Source: a virus. Taken from it: a stretch of 64,000 nt of DNA. Of this stretch, positions 17,401 to 24,583 are shown one piece after another. The position numbers were made by a program, and so were the translations under genes. Numbering within the stretch: position 1 is the stretch's first letter; the number at the start of each line of letters is the position of its first letter. The stretch lies in the IMG/VR virus record IMGVR_UViG_3300025073_000032, positions 1-64,000 of that record. One strand, 5' to 3'. The notes beneath the pieces were generated by a model. It was not told where the DNA came from, did not search any database, and saw only the letters and a list, made by a program, of their open reading frames with translations.

Positions 17401-20254
17401 CAGGAGCATAACTTCCCATAGGTGACAAATAGGCAGCAGCTACAGCGTGAGTATCGATGGTTACACTATCAGGATCACTTGGGTCAATAATGTTATTATA
17501 AAAGTTCCGTACTTTATGAGCTTTACTGAGGTTAGGTGATATTGAAGCTCCATCTAGGATGTTCAGAGCTTTGGCAATCGTAGCAGCAGAGGTGAACCAG
17601 GAAGTCTCACCTTTAGTGTCTGTGGTTCTTTCCCCCTCAGGAGTATATACGCTTACTGGAGACTTGCCTTGCGCCTTGTTGTAAGCCAACAGCCAGATAG
17701 CTTTATATTCATTCCCTTCTACTTCTGCAAAGGTTTTACCTTCTATTTCAGACAGTACGCGAGAATCTACATACTGTGCCATTGCCTTATTCCAAGGCTC
17801 ATTCTGTTTGTTATTGTATGTTTCTATTACATGTTGTGCCAGATGCAAGTTCTGGAACCAGTCAAGCTGGGGAGACATTGTAGCAATCACTCCTGCTGCT
17901 TGTTCCTTTGTTATATTATACTTATCTCCCCATTCACCGGCTATCTTGTTAGCTCCTTCGTACCACTTTTTGGTGCTATTGATCTTATCAGGAGGAATTT
18001 GCTTAACCAACCACTCAAGGTTGTCGGTAAGCTGACCAATAAGTCTGGAGATGGTCTTTGCTGGCTGTTCCCCTTTAACTGTCTTAAATCCAGTGTACCC
18101 AGTTACAGATTCAGCATTCTTGGCAACCAGTTTAGGATTTTCTGCCAGGACTGCAACAAAAGTAAGATCACCTTCAAAATCTGCTCTAGGACTAACAGCT
18201 CCACCCTGCTTATGTGATACAGTAACAACTGGCTTTTTTGTCCTTTTATCGTGTACACGCTCAAGCTTGCCTAATCTAATTCTTGTGTAATCAGATTTCC
18301 GTATAGTAAACTTGCCGGTGTTAGGCTCAACCTGTCGTGCTCTGTCATCCCATATTTCTACTATGTCAGGAGTTTTCTTGTTAGTTACTTCAAGCCCATC
18401 AAGCCCGTTTTCTTTAAGCCATAACTCAACAAGAGGAATCTGTTCGTAAGAAGCAGCCCTAGCTGTAAATATCTTGAACTTTTTACCTTCGGCTATTCCT
18501 GCTTTGATTCTATCCAGCATAGGCTTTATAGGCTTACCTATTTGTCTAATATCATCACCATCACTGTATTTAGCCAAAGTCTTATCCAGATCTACTGCGA
18601 TGTAACCTGATTTAGTCAATCTCTCGACTTCTTGAGGATAAAAGGCAGCAATAACACTACCTAGTTGAGGATGATGTACTATGAAACCTTTATATCCTGC
18701 ATCTTTGATCTGTTTCTCATACTTTGTAACAGAGAATACACCATAATCTGTAGACAATGCTTTCAGATTATCAGGATCTTTTGCAAAGTCGTATATCTCA
18801 GTAGGATCAAATTCAGAGCCATACTTATGTGGTCCTAAATCTGCTTCTTTATTATGAAGTTCTCCTACATAAAAGTAAGTACGATCCACCCAGTTCTCTG
18901 GATCAGCTTTCTTACGCTTTACTTCAGCCCCAGCAAAGCCTGAACCATGAGCTGAAGGATCAAGCCTTACAAGATCATTTTTATGACTATAGTGAAATAC
19001 TTCATGCTTCACTCTATTATCATGTACCAGTTCAAGCTTTCCATTCCTTACTCGGTAGTAATTGGCTTTGCGCAAAGAAAATCTGTCAGCTATATACTCT
19101 CTTCTGTCTATTAGAGTACTTATCAGCTTCTCTCTAGTATTGATATCCCACATTGACCCATAAGTGTTCACAATGTGAGCTATATCACCATCGGTAATTT
19201 GAGTCACCTTGGCAGCACTTACTAATAGATCACTAGGTTTTATGCTAGAAAATACACTGGCAGCAGGAGCATTCACAGAAGGATCACGCAACGTATCTAT
19301 TTCGGTCACAGACGAGCCAAACTTGTTACCTTTAGCCTCTCCTCTTGCCCGATATAGCAAAGCTCCACCTACGTCAACTCTAATCGCTTTTCTATCAGAT
19401 GTTGACAGAAGGTTGTCATAACCATCCCCTACTGTGTCCCAATTAGCTAGCCAAGCATCAGTAACAAAACCCTCGTAGGTGCCTTTATGCTCTGGAGTTG
19501 CCAGTGTTCTTTCGATGCCATTCACCCACTTGCTAATTACGCCCAGTTGCCCGTTAGCATTGATGAAGTCGATCTTCGGAACAGCTACTCCTGCAAGCTC
19601 ATACAGCTTTGCAGCTATCACTTCGTTGACCGCTCTATTCTTGTCAGAAGGTACTTTAATATAATACCTCTGACCGGCTTTATCTTCATAAATGCCGCCG
19701 GGATTACTCCCTAATGGGCCACTGACCTTTGTCAGGCTTTGATAGAAGCTCTCTTTCTTGATTCTGGAATCATGAACATACTCAAGCTTTCCATTCCTCA
19801 CTCTATAGTAGTTAGCTTTATTTATCATTTGATGTTCCAAAATATACTTTACAGGATTAGCTTGAACAGTAATCTCTGCTTTTAAATTTTTACCTAACTT
19901 ATTGGCAGCAAACCACCTATGATGACCATCTTCTAAGTATAATTTACCGTCTTGCTTAATAGATACTTCCACAGGCTCATCGAAACTAACTGAGTTTACC
20001 CAGGACATGCCCTCTTTCTTGTACTTATACTCAGGATTTTCTATGTCAGACAAATAAATATTTATATCTGAAGGTTTAAGAGATACTATTTGGCCTGAAG
20101 TTACTCCGAAAGCTAAAGTGTCTAGCTCTTCGATATCCATAGCTATTAATTCATCTTCAGTATAGTGCTTTACTACTTTATTATGTACATGCTCTATTTT
20201 ACCGTTTCGCACTCTTACATAGTCAGACTTACTAATAGTAAACTTCGTAGCCAT
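14483..20254 (-). CDS. 1923-residue polyvalent effector-like head protein
   Basis: A modular protein. Residues 9-26: first KSDYVRVRNGKIEHVHN tag. ~45-140: ParB/sulfiredoxin-like domain (LEDGHHRWFAANKLG). ~143-165: second tag. ~165-385: HipA/kinase-like domain with YIKVPSD Lys, NEVIAAKLY Glu, DAWLANWD...DN and DVGGALLY. ~393-415: third tag. ~415-545: an ART-like polyvalent domain (HYSHKNDLVRLDPSAHGSG). ~548-645: HAD phosphatase/kinase-like domain (VDLDKTLA, FTAR, WDDRA). ~651-672: fourth tag. ~675-1050: helical domain with WYEGANKIAGEWGDKYN and VTIDTHAVAAAYLSP, like uncharacterised polyvalent-protein domains. ~1121-1145: type-B module (GKTFPQKYW). ~1150-1600: helical/coiled-coil. ~1640-1740: ADP-ribosyltransferase-like (YRGV, STLESWT, E-K-E). 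It lies directly upstream of portal. Packaging and injection with DNA are inferred. Confidence 0.8.
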   Translation of the reverse strand: MATKFTISKSDYVRVRNGKIEHVHNKVVKHYTEDELIAMDIEELDTLAFGVTSGQIVSLKPSDINIYLSDIENPEYKYKKEGMSWVNSVSFDEPVEVSIKQDGKLYLEDGHHRWFAANKLGKNLKAEITVQANPVKYILEHQMINKANYYRVRNGKLEYVHDSRIKKESFYQSLTKVSGPLGSNPGGIYEDKAGQRYYIKVPSDKNRAVNEVIAAKLYELAGVAVPKIDFINANGQLGVISKWVNGIERTLATPEHKGTYEGFVTDAWLANWDTVGDGYDNLLSTSDRKAIRVDVGGALLYRARGEAKGNKFGSSVTEIDTLRDPSVNAPAASVFSSIKPSDLLVSAAKVTQITDGDIAHIVNTYGSMWDINTREKLISTLIDRREYIADRFSLRKANYYRVRNGKLELVHDNRVKHEVFHYSHKNDLVRLDPSAHGSGFAGAEVKRKKADPENWVDRTYFYVGELHNKEADLGPHKYGSEFDPTEIYDFAKDPDNLKALSTDYGVFSVTKYEKQIKDAGYKGFIVHHPQLGSVIAAFYPQEVERLTKSGYIAVDLDKTLAKYSDGDDIRQIGKPIKPMLDRIKAGIAEGKKFKIFTARAASYEQIPLVELWLKENGLDGLEVTNKKTPDIVEIWDDRARQVEPNTGKFTIRKSDYTRIRLGKLERVHDKRTKKPVVTVSHKQGGAVSPRADFEGDLTFVAVLAENPKLVAKNAESVTGYTGFKTVKGEQPAKTISRLIGQLTDNLEWLVKQIPPDKINSTKKWYEGANKIAGEWGDKYNITKEQAAGVIATMSPQLDWFQNLHLAQHVIETYNNKQNEPWNKAMAQYVDSRVLSEIEGKTFAEVEGNEYKAIWLLAYNKAQGKSPVSVYTPEGERTTDTKGETSWFTSAATIAKALNILDGASISPNLSKAHKVRNFYNNIIDPSDPDSVTIDTHAVAAAYLSPMGSYAPEVLHNFGSADVTRGINKPGTGKGVQGTYYVVADAYRKAAGRLGLLPRELQSVVWEYIREVFPKEFKKRNESKEIFNVWNEYTKGRKTIDEARSEVAKLWRSDHKLDGGPKNPSDKGKLRKSVLWAKCHPGGLGARTACGDSRRLVILSANKPTSNLRVVKSMGTVASTPDPKPSLIPMVKIVHKKGKTFPQKYWVDPNKDSKSVLQSVKKESIKHEQAKEVDAPTINLWNKIQQLVETFTVSSFGEAKMEVSAEPWGAVDNGNVINFTFGYDKKYSKLLAVTLPKNGENEAKIRNPMRILDSDEIILNKAMFAEALSWLYRQGIKRVVLETPSLQTLDDVSVFQHYTKFNNFITQEFKAKKVSDSFVIETEPFAKNDTYESYTNYRDIQTLYSQLESKAQEVSKLKSILNTNVKFTEEQSSRLDLLKNQLDVSISNLYDNNKDALYALYSMSYWDASNYSGIRRYLIDYFLELNDSKTSNVIKSISELSVSQKSGSLMVTDDVVKSSTVISQLTESWKSSSRSVGAQLLQQYVSEFTNTKRPSYFTQQCNRVQFDDTVEWLQGTKLESVIKDYIKSVYDTTQEEITGLSDTKAKAEAQIKQAKADYDIAMVKFRSKIGFLKSSLLESIAESGLDENSYLFRHVTDVSKIDSYSSADIVFDSIIELKVNKVTDVAMSVLAGQIEDIKDTWAVWGKLTAKYADMPQGVDGSDDSITLYRGVSDAYTASSTLESWTTERHVAEEFDGGAVIQKNIPKSAIYCWWGSKNWRHKEVGSLYDTEKEFVVIADRIPPDENKKETKFSIKAAFDIALQVINAKSMFFHEGSSYEEDSKVMLDLVQRAGGVDAYRLKKVLRYTEDSGLEHSISFEGAEVLVDALIGYWGKSAIESMLVENAYDINEVAKHVELAETLIHDNTKMVDIDIEDYDIEDIQSLIHYVGKKDINVNSLSEKLTLSAKQAHMLYKILADNWDIIWS

Positions 20255-20266
20255 TTATAAATCCTC

Positions 20267-20512
20267 TTAAGGTCTAAGATTCCACCAGTAGTCATCATCA
20301 TCGTAACCAGATTTTACTGCTTGTCTTACTATCTTAGGTTTACCTTTCTCTATTATATGCTTGATATCACAGTGAACACACGAAAAAAGTATGTTTGTTT
20401 CAATGTGTTCTGCTACATACTCAGGAAAAGGCGTAAACTCACCACAATTGCCACATCTAATTCCTATGATAGTATCAGAAGCTTTCTCAAGTATGCTTTC
20501 TTTGTTAGACAT
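20267..20512 (-). CDS. Small zinc-ribbon protein
   Basis: 81 residues from the ATG after AAAGGAAA. It carries two Cys pairs (CGNCGEF ... FSCVHCD), a likely zinc ribbon, and ends DDDDYWWNLRP. It is the first gene after the terminator and lies 12 bases before the giant head protein. Possible regulator or structural zinc protein; function unknown. Confidence 0.7.
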   Translation of the reverse strand: MSNKESILEKASDTIIGIRCGNCGEFTPFPEYVAEHIETNILFSCVHCDIKHIIEKGKPKIVRQAVKSGYDDDDYWWNLRP

Positions 20513-20530
20513 AACATTTCCTTTGATAAT

Positions 20531-20577
20531 AAAAAACCGGCGCATAGAGAGAAAGGACTGAAAAACTCCATGCGCCG
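20531..20577 (-). terminator. Rho-independent terminator
   Basis: CGGCGCAT pairs with ATGCGCCG, extended by GAG/CTC, and is followed on the minus strand by GGTTTTTTATT. A second small hairpin (CTCGC-AGTCACA-GCGAG) lies just upstream at 20584-20600. It ends the short DUF1353 transcript. Confidence 0.88.
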
Positions 20578-20603
20578 TAACTCATACTCGCTGTGACTGC
20601 GAG

Positions 20604-20981
20604 TTATTTAGACTTCCTCTTAACTCTACACTCTTCAAAGGCTTTCCAGCCTCCAATAGCTACGCCCTGATACATTACCCCGGCTAAAGTTGCATCGACT
20701 CCTAGAGACAACATAGCTTCCAGAAATATCAGATCGCAACTTTCTTTGGTTTTCTTTGAGTAGCGGTAGAGATAATCGTGAAGAAATGCAGCTTTGAAAT
20801 ACTTGCCGAACGGAGGGAGATGATCCCACATGAATTGGGGAGTGCTGGCACCATCTGACTCACTTCCAGCTGGAACTTCTATACGTTCTCCTTCATTTGT
20901 AATATAAATAAAAGGTTCTATGAGAACACAATGCCTACCATCACCTGTTCGTACTAGAATATCAAGCTCTTGAAACGGCAC
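20604..20981 (-). CDS. DUF1353-family protein
   Basis: 125 residues starting at GTG behind ATGAGGATTG. The core SESDGASTPQFMWDHLPPFGKY followed by FLHDYLYRYS and DLIFLEAMLSLGV matches the DUF1353 family found in phages and prophages. The conserved His-Asp and Asp residues suggest a metal or hydrolase site; the activity is not known. It sits alone between its own predicted promoter with structured leader and a strong terminator, so it may be expressed independently of the head operon. Confidence 0.8.
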   Translation of the reverse strand: MPFQELDILVRTGDGRHCVLIEPFIYITNEGERIEVPAGSESDGASTPQFMWDHLPPFGKYFKAAFLHDYLYRYSKKTKESCDLIFLEAMLSLGVDATLAGVMYQGVAIGGWKAFEECRVKRKSK

Positions 20982-21003
20982 TGTACAATCCTCATAAGAA
21001 AAG

Positions 21004-21086
21004 ACTGAGGGAAACTTATAATAGGCTTATTGCCTTTTGAATTTAGTGAGACACCATGCTCTCTTCGACGTATAAGCTCCCTCAGT
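21004..21086 (-). ncRNA. Structured 5' leader, three-way-junction candidate
   Basis: On the minus strand ACTGAGGGA-G-CTTATA pairs with TATAAG-TT-TCCCTCAGT, a 15-bp closing stem with one small internal loop. Inside lie two hairpins: GAGA/TCTC (loop GCATGGTG) and AGGC/GCCT (loop AATAA). It fills most of a 139-bp gap, starts a few bases after a predicted transcription start, and ends about 10 bases before the ribosome binding site of the DUF1353 gene. Could be a riboswitch-like leader, an mRNA-stabilising structure or a small RNA. It does not fit a tRNA. Confidence 0.55.
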
Positions 21087-21098
21087 ACTGTTAATATG

Positions 21099-21127
21099 AG
21101 TATAACCCATAGAATGTAGTTTAACAA
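21099..21127 (-). promoter_or_regulatory. Predicted sigma-A-like promoter of DUF1353 gene
   Basis: TTGTTA (21122-21127), a 17-base spacer and TATACT (21099-21104) on the minus strand, overlapping the stop of the phosphoesterase gene. The predicted start is near 21092, just before the structured leader. The -35 is imperfect (4 of 6). Confidence 0.5.
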
Positions 21128-21900
21128 TATTCACGATACAGACGACTAATGCTTATCTCCTCTATGTCAAATCGTCCAGGTTCATAGATATTTACCAGCA
21201 TTACACCCCTCCAGAAAGGATTAGCGCACCCTTCAGTGAACGGTTCATCTTTCTCGAAATAACAACCGCAAGTCAGAACTTGTATAATATTCTCTTCACC
21301 CTGTCTTCTTCCACACAGTCCTTCTTTCCTATGTGTATGAGCAAAGATGATCGACTTGGATGTATTCTCAAATACTCTGAATATGGCCATTTTCCCATCA
21401 ATAGCCTTGCCGGCTTGATTCATAACAGCATGAGTGAAAAGCACATTCTCTATCTCCAAATAGTGCTTGTACTCTATAATATTAAATCCACGTTCAACTA
21501 AACATAGGTCTTCTCTAGGATCAACAAAGCCCTCCATAGCTGGATTATCTTCGATGAACTTAACATACCATGCTTCATGGTTTCCCATCAGGTAGTACTT
21601 TTGTGGATTGTATACAGGTCTATGGTTTTTACGTTGATTTTCTTGAAGTTCTATAAGAGGATGGAGCAACATGTTCATAGCACAGTTGCCAAAAGCGAGG
21701 TCTTTTCGGTAGCGTCTACCTTCAATGGTTACTTTCTTGTTCTTATCCCAGTGAGAAAGAGACTGCATTCCTAAAAAATCACCCATAGTTACAATCCAAT
21801 CTGGCTTTCTTTTTACTATTAGATTGCCTACAGGCATAAATCGGAACAAATCCTGATCCTGATTTATATGACCATCAGGAATGATAAGCCCTGTACTCAT
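21121..21900 (-). CDS. Calcineurin-like metallophosphoesterase
   Basis: 259 residues. The metal-binding motifs are all present: PDGHIN (Asp9, His11), GDF (Asp41), GNHEAW (Asn107, His108), THAV (His157) and FAHTHRKE (His188, His190). This is the standard two-metal phosphoesterase fold. The substrate could be DNA, nucleotides or phosphoproteins. It is encoded in the late operon next to an HD-domain protein, so both may be virion or late enzymes. It differs from the SbcD-like nuclease encoded at 52.9 kb. Confidence 0.85.
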   Translation of the reverse strand: MSTGLIIPDGHINQDQDLFRFMPVGNLIVKRKPDWIVTMGDFLGMQSLSHWDKNKKVTIEGRRYRKDLAFGNCAMNMLLHPLIELQENQRKNHRPVYNPQKYYLMGNHEAWYVKFIEDNPAMEGFVDPREDLCLVERGFNIIEYKHYLEIENVLFTHAVMNQAGKAIDGKMAIFRVFENTSKSIIFAHTHRKEGLCGRRQGEENIIQVLTCGCYFEKDEPFTEGCANPFWRGVMLVNIYEPGRFDIEEISISRLYREYC

Positions 21901-21913
21901 TGGGTTCTATCTC

Positions 21914-23455
21914 CTATTTGACCCTAATCTTCACCAAAGCCTTGTTATTATATTCTCCTAGAGTGTATTCATTCTTGTCATAGTCAGTAATCCCATAGCC
22001 TGATAATAGGCTCCTGAGTTTCTTCTGTCCCATATCAAGGAACTGTGACAGAAATGTATCATACTCATTGTGTTTGACTGTTATCTCAATAACAGCGTCA
22101 TGGGAACTACGCACACTTTGAAGCTCTCCTGCAAGAATACCCATAGTGAACTTAGGTGTCATCTGGTTGATAGATGCTACAGCAGCTTTCAAGTCCCTTT
22201 TTAGGTTCTTGTTATACTCACTAGCATCTATGCGTTTGTATAACTCTTTACGTGCAGACTCAAACCATTCCATATCTTGCTGTTTAGCTGCAAGCCCCAT
22301 ATCTGTAAGCAAATCAGTTGACCCATCGATATACTGAAACAGAGGTGGAATCTTTTCCTTACTGAACATGCTTGTGTTATCTGCAATTTGAGTGGTGAAC
22401 AGAACAGGATCGCCCAGGCTTAAGTCGGTCTTCTGGTGAAGTCTAGTGATGTTGAGTATTCTATTATACTCTTCCTCACTAAATATCTTACCTTCGTTCC
22501 ACTGTGATTTCTGCTCTTTGAGTATCTTCTCAGAAAACTCAGGGTGCTTACTGGAAGCTACCGCACTATTGGGACCAGTTGCTCTCACAATAGGCACTGT
22601 GTAACCTACGTCATGGTTTATTTGCACAAACATCCCCATAAGTTTTTCTTTTGGGGTTACGGTAACACCTTGAGAGTTGAGCACATCAATCATCTTATTT
22701 TGATAGAGTATATTACCGACGATATGCCTGATCCCATGATCGGAATAAACCTGTCTAGTTGATTCCACATCCTGGTAAATAAGCTTCCGTATAGAATCGA
22801 TTCCCATTGCCTGTATGTCGGAAGCATTGGCATGTGATAGATCGGCTACTTTCAAGACCTTCTCTAACTGATTAACATACTGGTGCATGAGGTCTGCTGT
22901 ATCCCCAGCAAGCCAGCCTGTGTACAGAGATAGTTCGGAACGCATGTCATCAGCTATAATAGAAACATGTTCTGTATTGAACTTACCTTTTAGCTCTGAC
23001 AGAGTAGAAGGTTTCCGACTAATGCCCTGGAGGTTCTTTTGCATTTGTCGGTATATATCTTTTCTATTAGCCTGATTCATCAGCTCAGCCTGACTGATTT
23101 GGTCAAGCTTACGTGTATCTTTGCTGTAGTCAATGTTAGGCTCTACACTGATCTGAAGTCTCCTGGTCTGTTGATTAGCCTCTTTGTTCATTCCAGTAGC
23201 TACCCAGCGTTTTACTCTATGACCTTTTTTATCTATTACATCACGTAAAACAAGTCGCTCTTTATGTAAAGCAGACTTCTGTAACGTAACTTTAGGAGGA
23301 TCACTTTTCGCTATTCTCCAATCACCGAAAGATTGATTATGTGAACAAGCCCCAGCAAGTTCAAGGAACTCTAGCTCTTTTCTGTCCTGATCGTTCTCAG
23401 GCTCCAAGAATTTGACTTCCCCTCCGTCTATTGTACTTACAACACGAGTTTTCAT
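21914..23455 (-). CDS. HD-domain phosphohydrolase-like protein
   Basis: 513 residues, first gene after the late promoter. Residues 62-90 hold a basic segment (RDVIDKKGHRVKRWVATG) resembling the type-B modules of neighbouring head proteins. Residues 235-365 contain the ordered HD-superfamily metal ligands: SDHGIRH (His240, His244), NHDVGY (His281-Asp282), KHPEFSE (His304), RLHQKT (His340) and QIADNTS (Asp359). HD proteins hydrolyse phosphate esters of nucleotides or cyclic nucleotides. The C-terminal ~140 residues are of unknown fold. Because it is transcribed with head genes and carries the module-like segment, packaging in the virion is possible. Substrate not inferable. Confidence 0.72.
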   Translation of the reverse strand: MKTRVVSTIDGGEVKFLEPENDQDRKELEFLELAGACSHNQSFGDWRIAKSDPPKVTLQKSALHKERLVLRDVIDKKGHRVKRWVATGMNKEANQQTRRLQISVEPNIDYSKDTRKLDQISQAELMNQANRKDIYRQMQKNLQGISRKPSTLSELKGKFNTEHVSIIADDMRSELSLYTGWLAGDTADLMHQYVNQLEKVLKVADLSHANASDIQAMGIDSIRKLIYQDVESTRQVYSDHGIRHIVGNILYQNKMIDVLNSQGVTVTPKEKLMGMFVQINHDVGYTVPIVRATGPNSAVASSKHPEFSEKILKEQKSQWNEGKIFSEEEYNRILNITRLHQKTDLSLGDPVLFTTQIADNTSMFSKEKIPPLFQYIDGSTDLLTDMGLAAKQQDMEWFESARKELYKRIDASEYNKNLKRDLKAAVASINQMTPKFTMGILAGELQSVRSSHDAVIEITVKHNEYDTFLSQFLDMGQKKLRSLLSGYGITDYDKNEYTLGEYNNKALVKIRVK

Positions 23456-23484
23456 GTGAAAGCTCCTTTCAATGAACTGTTATT

Positions 23485-23513
23485 ATTGTAGCGTTGTTCT
23501 GCATTTAAGTCAA
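23485..23513 (-). promoter_or_regulatory. Predicted late-operon promoter
   Basis: TTGACT (23508-23513), a 17-base spacer and TACAAT (23485-23490) on the minus strand, directly behind the HNH-gene terminator and 30 bases before the HD-protein start. The terminator T-run supplies the TT of the -35. Good spacing and position. Confidence 0.75.
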
Positions 23514-23542
23514 AAAAAGCTCTTGACTATCAGGTCAAGAGC
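23512..23542 (-). terminator. Rho-independent terminator closing the small-gene region
   Basis: Perfect 9-bp stem GCTCTTGAC/GTCAAGAGC, a 6-base loop and seven T on the minus strand. The HNH gene's stop codon lies inside the stem. Confidence 0.92.
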
Positions 23543-23796
23543 CTCTTACGCTTTTCTATTATATCGTGACAGATATCACATAATGTTACTCCATTGTCTG
23601 GATCGTTATACAGTGTCTTACATAAACGAAAGGAGAAGATATGATGCACAGTCTTCCCCGGCTGTCCACAACGTTGACAGGTGTAGTTGTCCCTTTCTCT
23701 GACTATTCTCCTGAACTTCTTTTGCGCATAGGTTTCTGCTTGTCTCCTTCTTATGGCACATGGTTTTGTATACTTGTTAGATTTTGATCGGCTCAT
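23530..23796 (-). CDS. HNH endonuclease
   Basis: 88 residues, basic N terminus. The HNH core is complete: CQRCGQPG zinc pair, VHHIF, NDPDNGVTLCDICHDII with the second Cys pair and the final His. In HK97-like phages an HNH nuclease near the head genes aids terminase cutting; small HNH proteins can also be homing nucleases. The position at the end of the early/middle transcript next to late genes fits the first. Its start overlaps the preceding stop. Confidence 0.85.
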   Translation of the reverse strand: MSRSKSNKYTKPCAIRRRQAETYAQKKFRRIVRERDNYTCQRCGQPGKTVHHIFSFRLCKTLYNDPDNGVTLCDICHDIIEKRKRLLT

Positions 23797-23984
23797 CAGG
23801 CTACTACCTTTTCATCAGGTAGATTTATTCCTCTAAGTCGCATGATTTCACTCAATAGCATTACTGTGAGCCTATCGCATGTCTTATGATATAGCTCAAT
23901 AACCAGATCATTATCAGTGCTCAGTGTCTGCTTGATGAGTTGATAATTTTCTTCTGTCAGTATTGAATCCTCCAGCTTCGGCAT
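23796..23984 (-). CDS. 62-residue helical protein
   Basis: MPKLEDSILTEENYQLIKQ..., acidic and helical, with no recognised family. It overlaps both the HNH gene and, by 71 bases, the upstream frame. The start is preceded by GGAGGATTC. It could be a partner of the HNH protein, but this is only a neighbourhood inference. Confidence 0.6.
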   Translation of the reverse strand: MPKLEDSILTEENYQLIKQTLSTDNDLVIELYHKTCDRLTVMLLSEIMRLRGINLPDEKVVA

Positions 23985-24144
23985 TCTGTTTACCCTCTCT
24001 ATTAGATGTATACTGTTCTTGTGAAGGAAGCATAGGAAACTGCATCTCCTGTACAGGTGGAAACTCCATCATCTTGACTGGAGTTTCCTCTGGCAATCTC
24101 CGTACCGGCAACGTTGCTAATAGAATAACTATGAAGTAGATCAT
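23914..24144 (-). CDS. Small secreted or membrane-anchored protein
   Basis: 76 residues from MIYFIVILLATLP: an N-terminal hydrophobic stretch without a clear lipobox, then a Pro/Met/Glu-rich region. The 3' part overlaps the next gene, an arrangement seen in phage spanins and other small envelope proteins. It has a weak CGGAAG ribosome site. Not enough evidence to name it. Confidence 0.5.
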   Translation of the reverse strand: MIYFIVILLATLPVRRLPEETPVKMMEFPPVQEMQFPMLPSQEQYTSNREGKQNAEAGGFNTDRRKLSTHQADTEH

Positions 24145-24383
24145 AATTCTTCCGTCCATTTCCTTACAGGACATGCTTCTTTGGGAAAATACGTTTTGAC
24201 CGCTACGAAACAACCGCATAAGGAACAGCGCATACGACATAGTTCATGGCAGCTTAGGCAGGTCGCATGCCGCTCATCCCTTTTGTACTTCGGAAGCTTC
24301 TGGCAACCTGACGTGAAAAAATACCACCATGCTTTAGCTGCGGATTTAACCATAGTCCATATTGAAGGAAATGCCCTTTCCAT
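24141..24383 (-). CDS. Cys-rich phage protein
   Basis: 80 residues from the ATG after TGGAGGTC. The motif CLSCHELCRMRCSLCGCF, then KTYFPKEACPVRKW, matches a recurring Cys-rich phage protein of unknown function (likely two zinc or Fe-S sites). It is the first gene after a predicted promoter. Confidence 0.72.
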   Translation of the reverse strand: MERAFPSIWTMVKSAAKAWWYFFTSGCQKLPKYKRDERHATCLSCHELCRMRCSLCGCFVAVKTYFPKEACPVRKWTEEL

Positions 24384-24407
24384 AATGACCTCCATTAGAT
24401 GTTGATC

Positions 24408-24446
24408 TATCTAATATAAGTGTATCACCGTTCGATTCGATTGCAA
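24408..24446 (-). promoter_or_regulatory. Predicted promoter with TATTAGATA element
   Basis: TTGCAA (24441-24446), a 16-base spacer and TACACT (24419-24424), followed by TTATATTAGATA. The stretch GGTGATAYACTTATAWTAGAT is shared with the promoter at 28.0 kb, which strengthens a weak -35. Confidence 0.55.
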
Positions 24447-24583
24447 GCCTCCTGGTACAAAAAAAGATACCGATCATTATAGATGTAAGGTCTTGCATCC
24501 ATCATTTCGTATACCCTCTCCTGAGCATACTTGTAGTCAAAATCCACCATAAACTTTGAACCTGTACAGTCAACCTCTTTCAT
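24425..24583 (-). CDS. 52-residue protein
   Basis: Starts MKEVDCTGSKFMV after AAGGAGC and overlaps the previous stop (ATGA). It is rich in Tyr and Arg (KYAQERVYEMMDARPYIYND). Its 3' end overlaps the -35 of the next promoter. Unknown function. Confidence 0.65.
   Translation of the reverse strand: MKEVDCTGSKFMVDFDYKYAQERVYEMMDARPYIYNDRYLFLYQEACNRIER

Noticed and set aside
23796-24144. Spanin pair interpretation of the overlapping genes
   Set aside because: No lipobox and no overlap typical of Rz/Rz1; a Gram-positive-type host would not require spanins.
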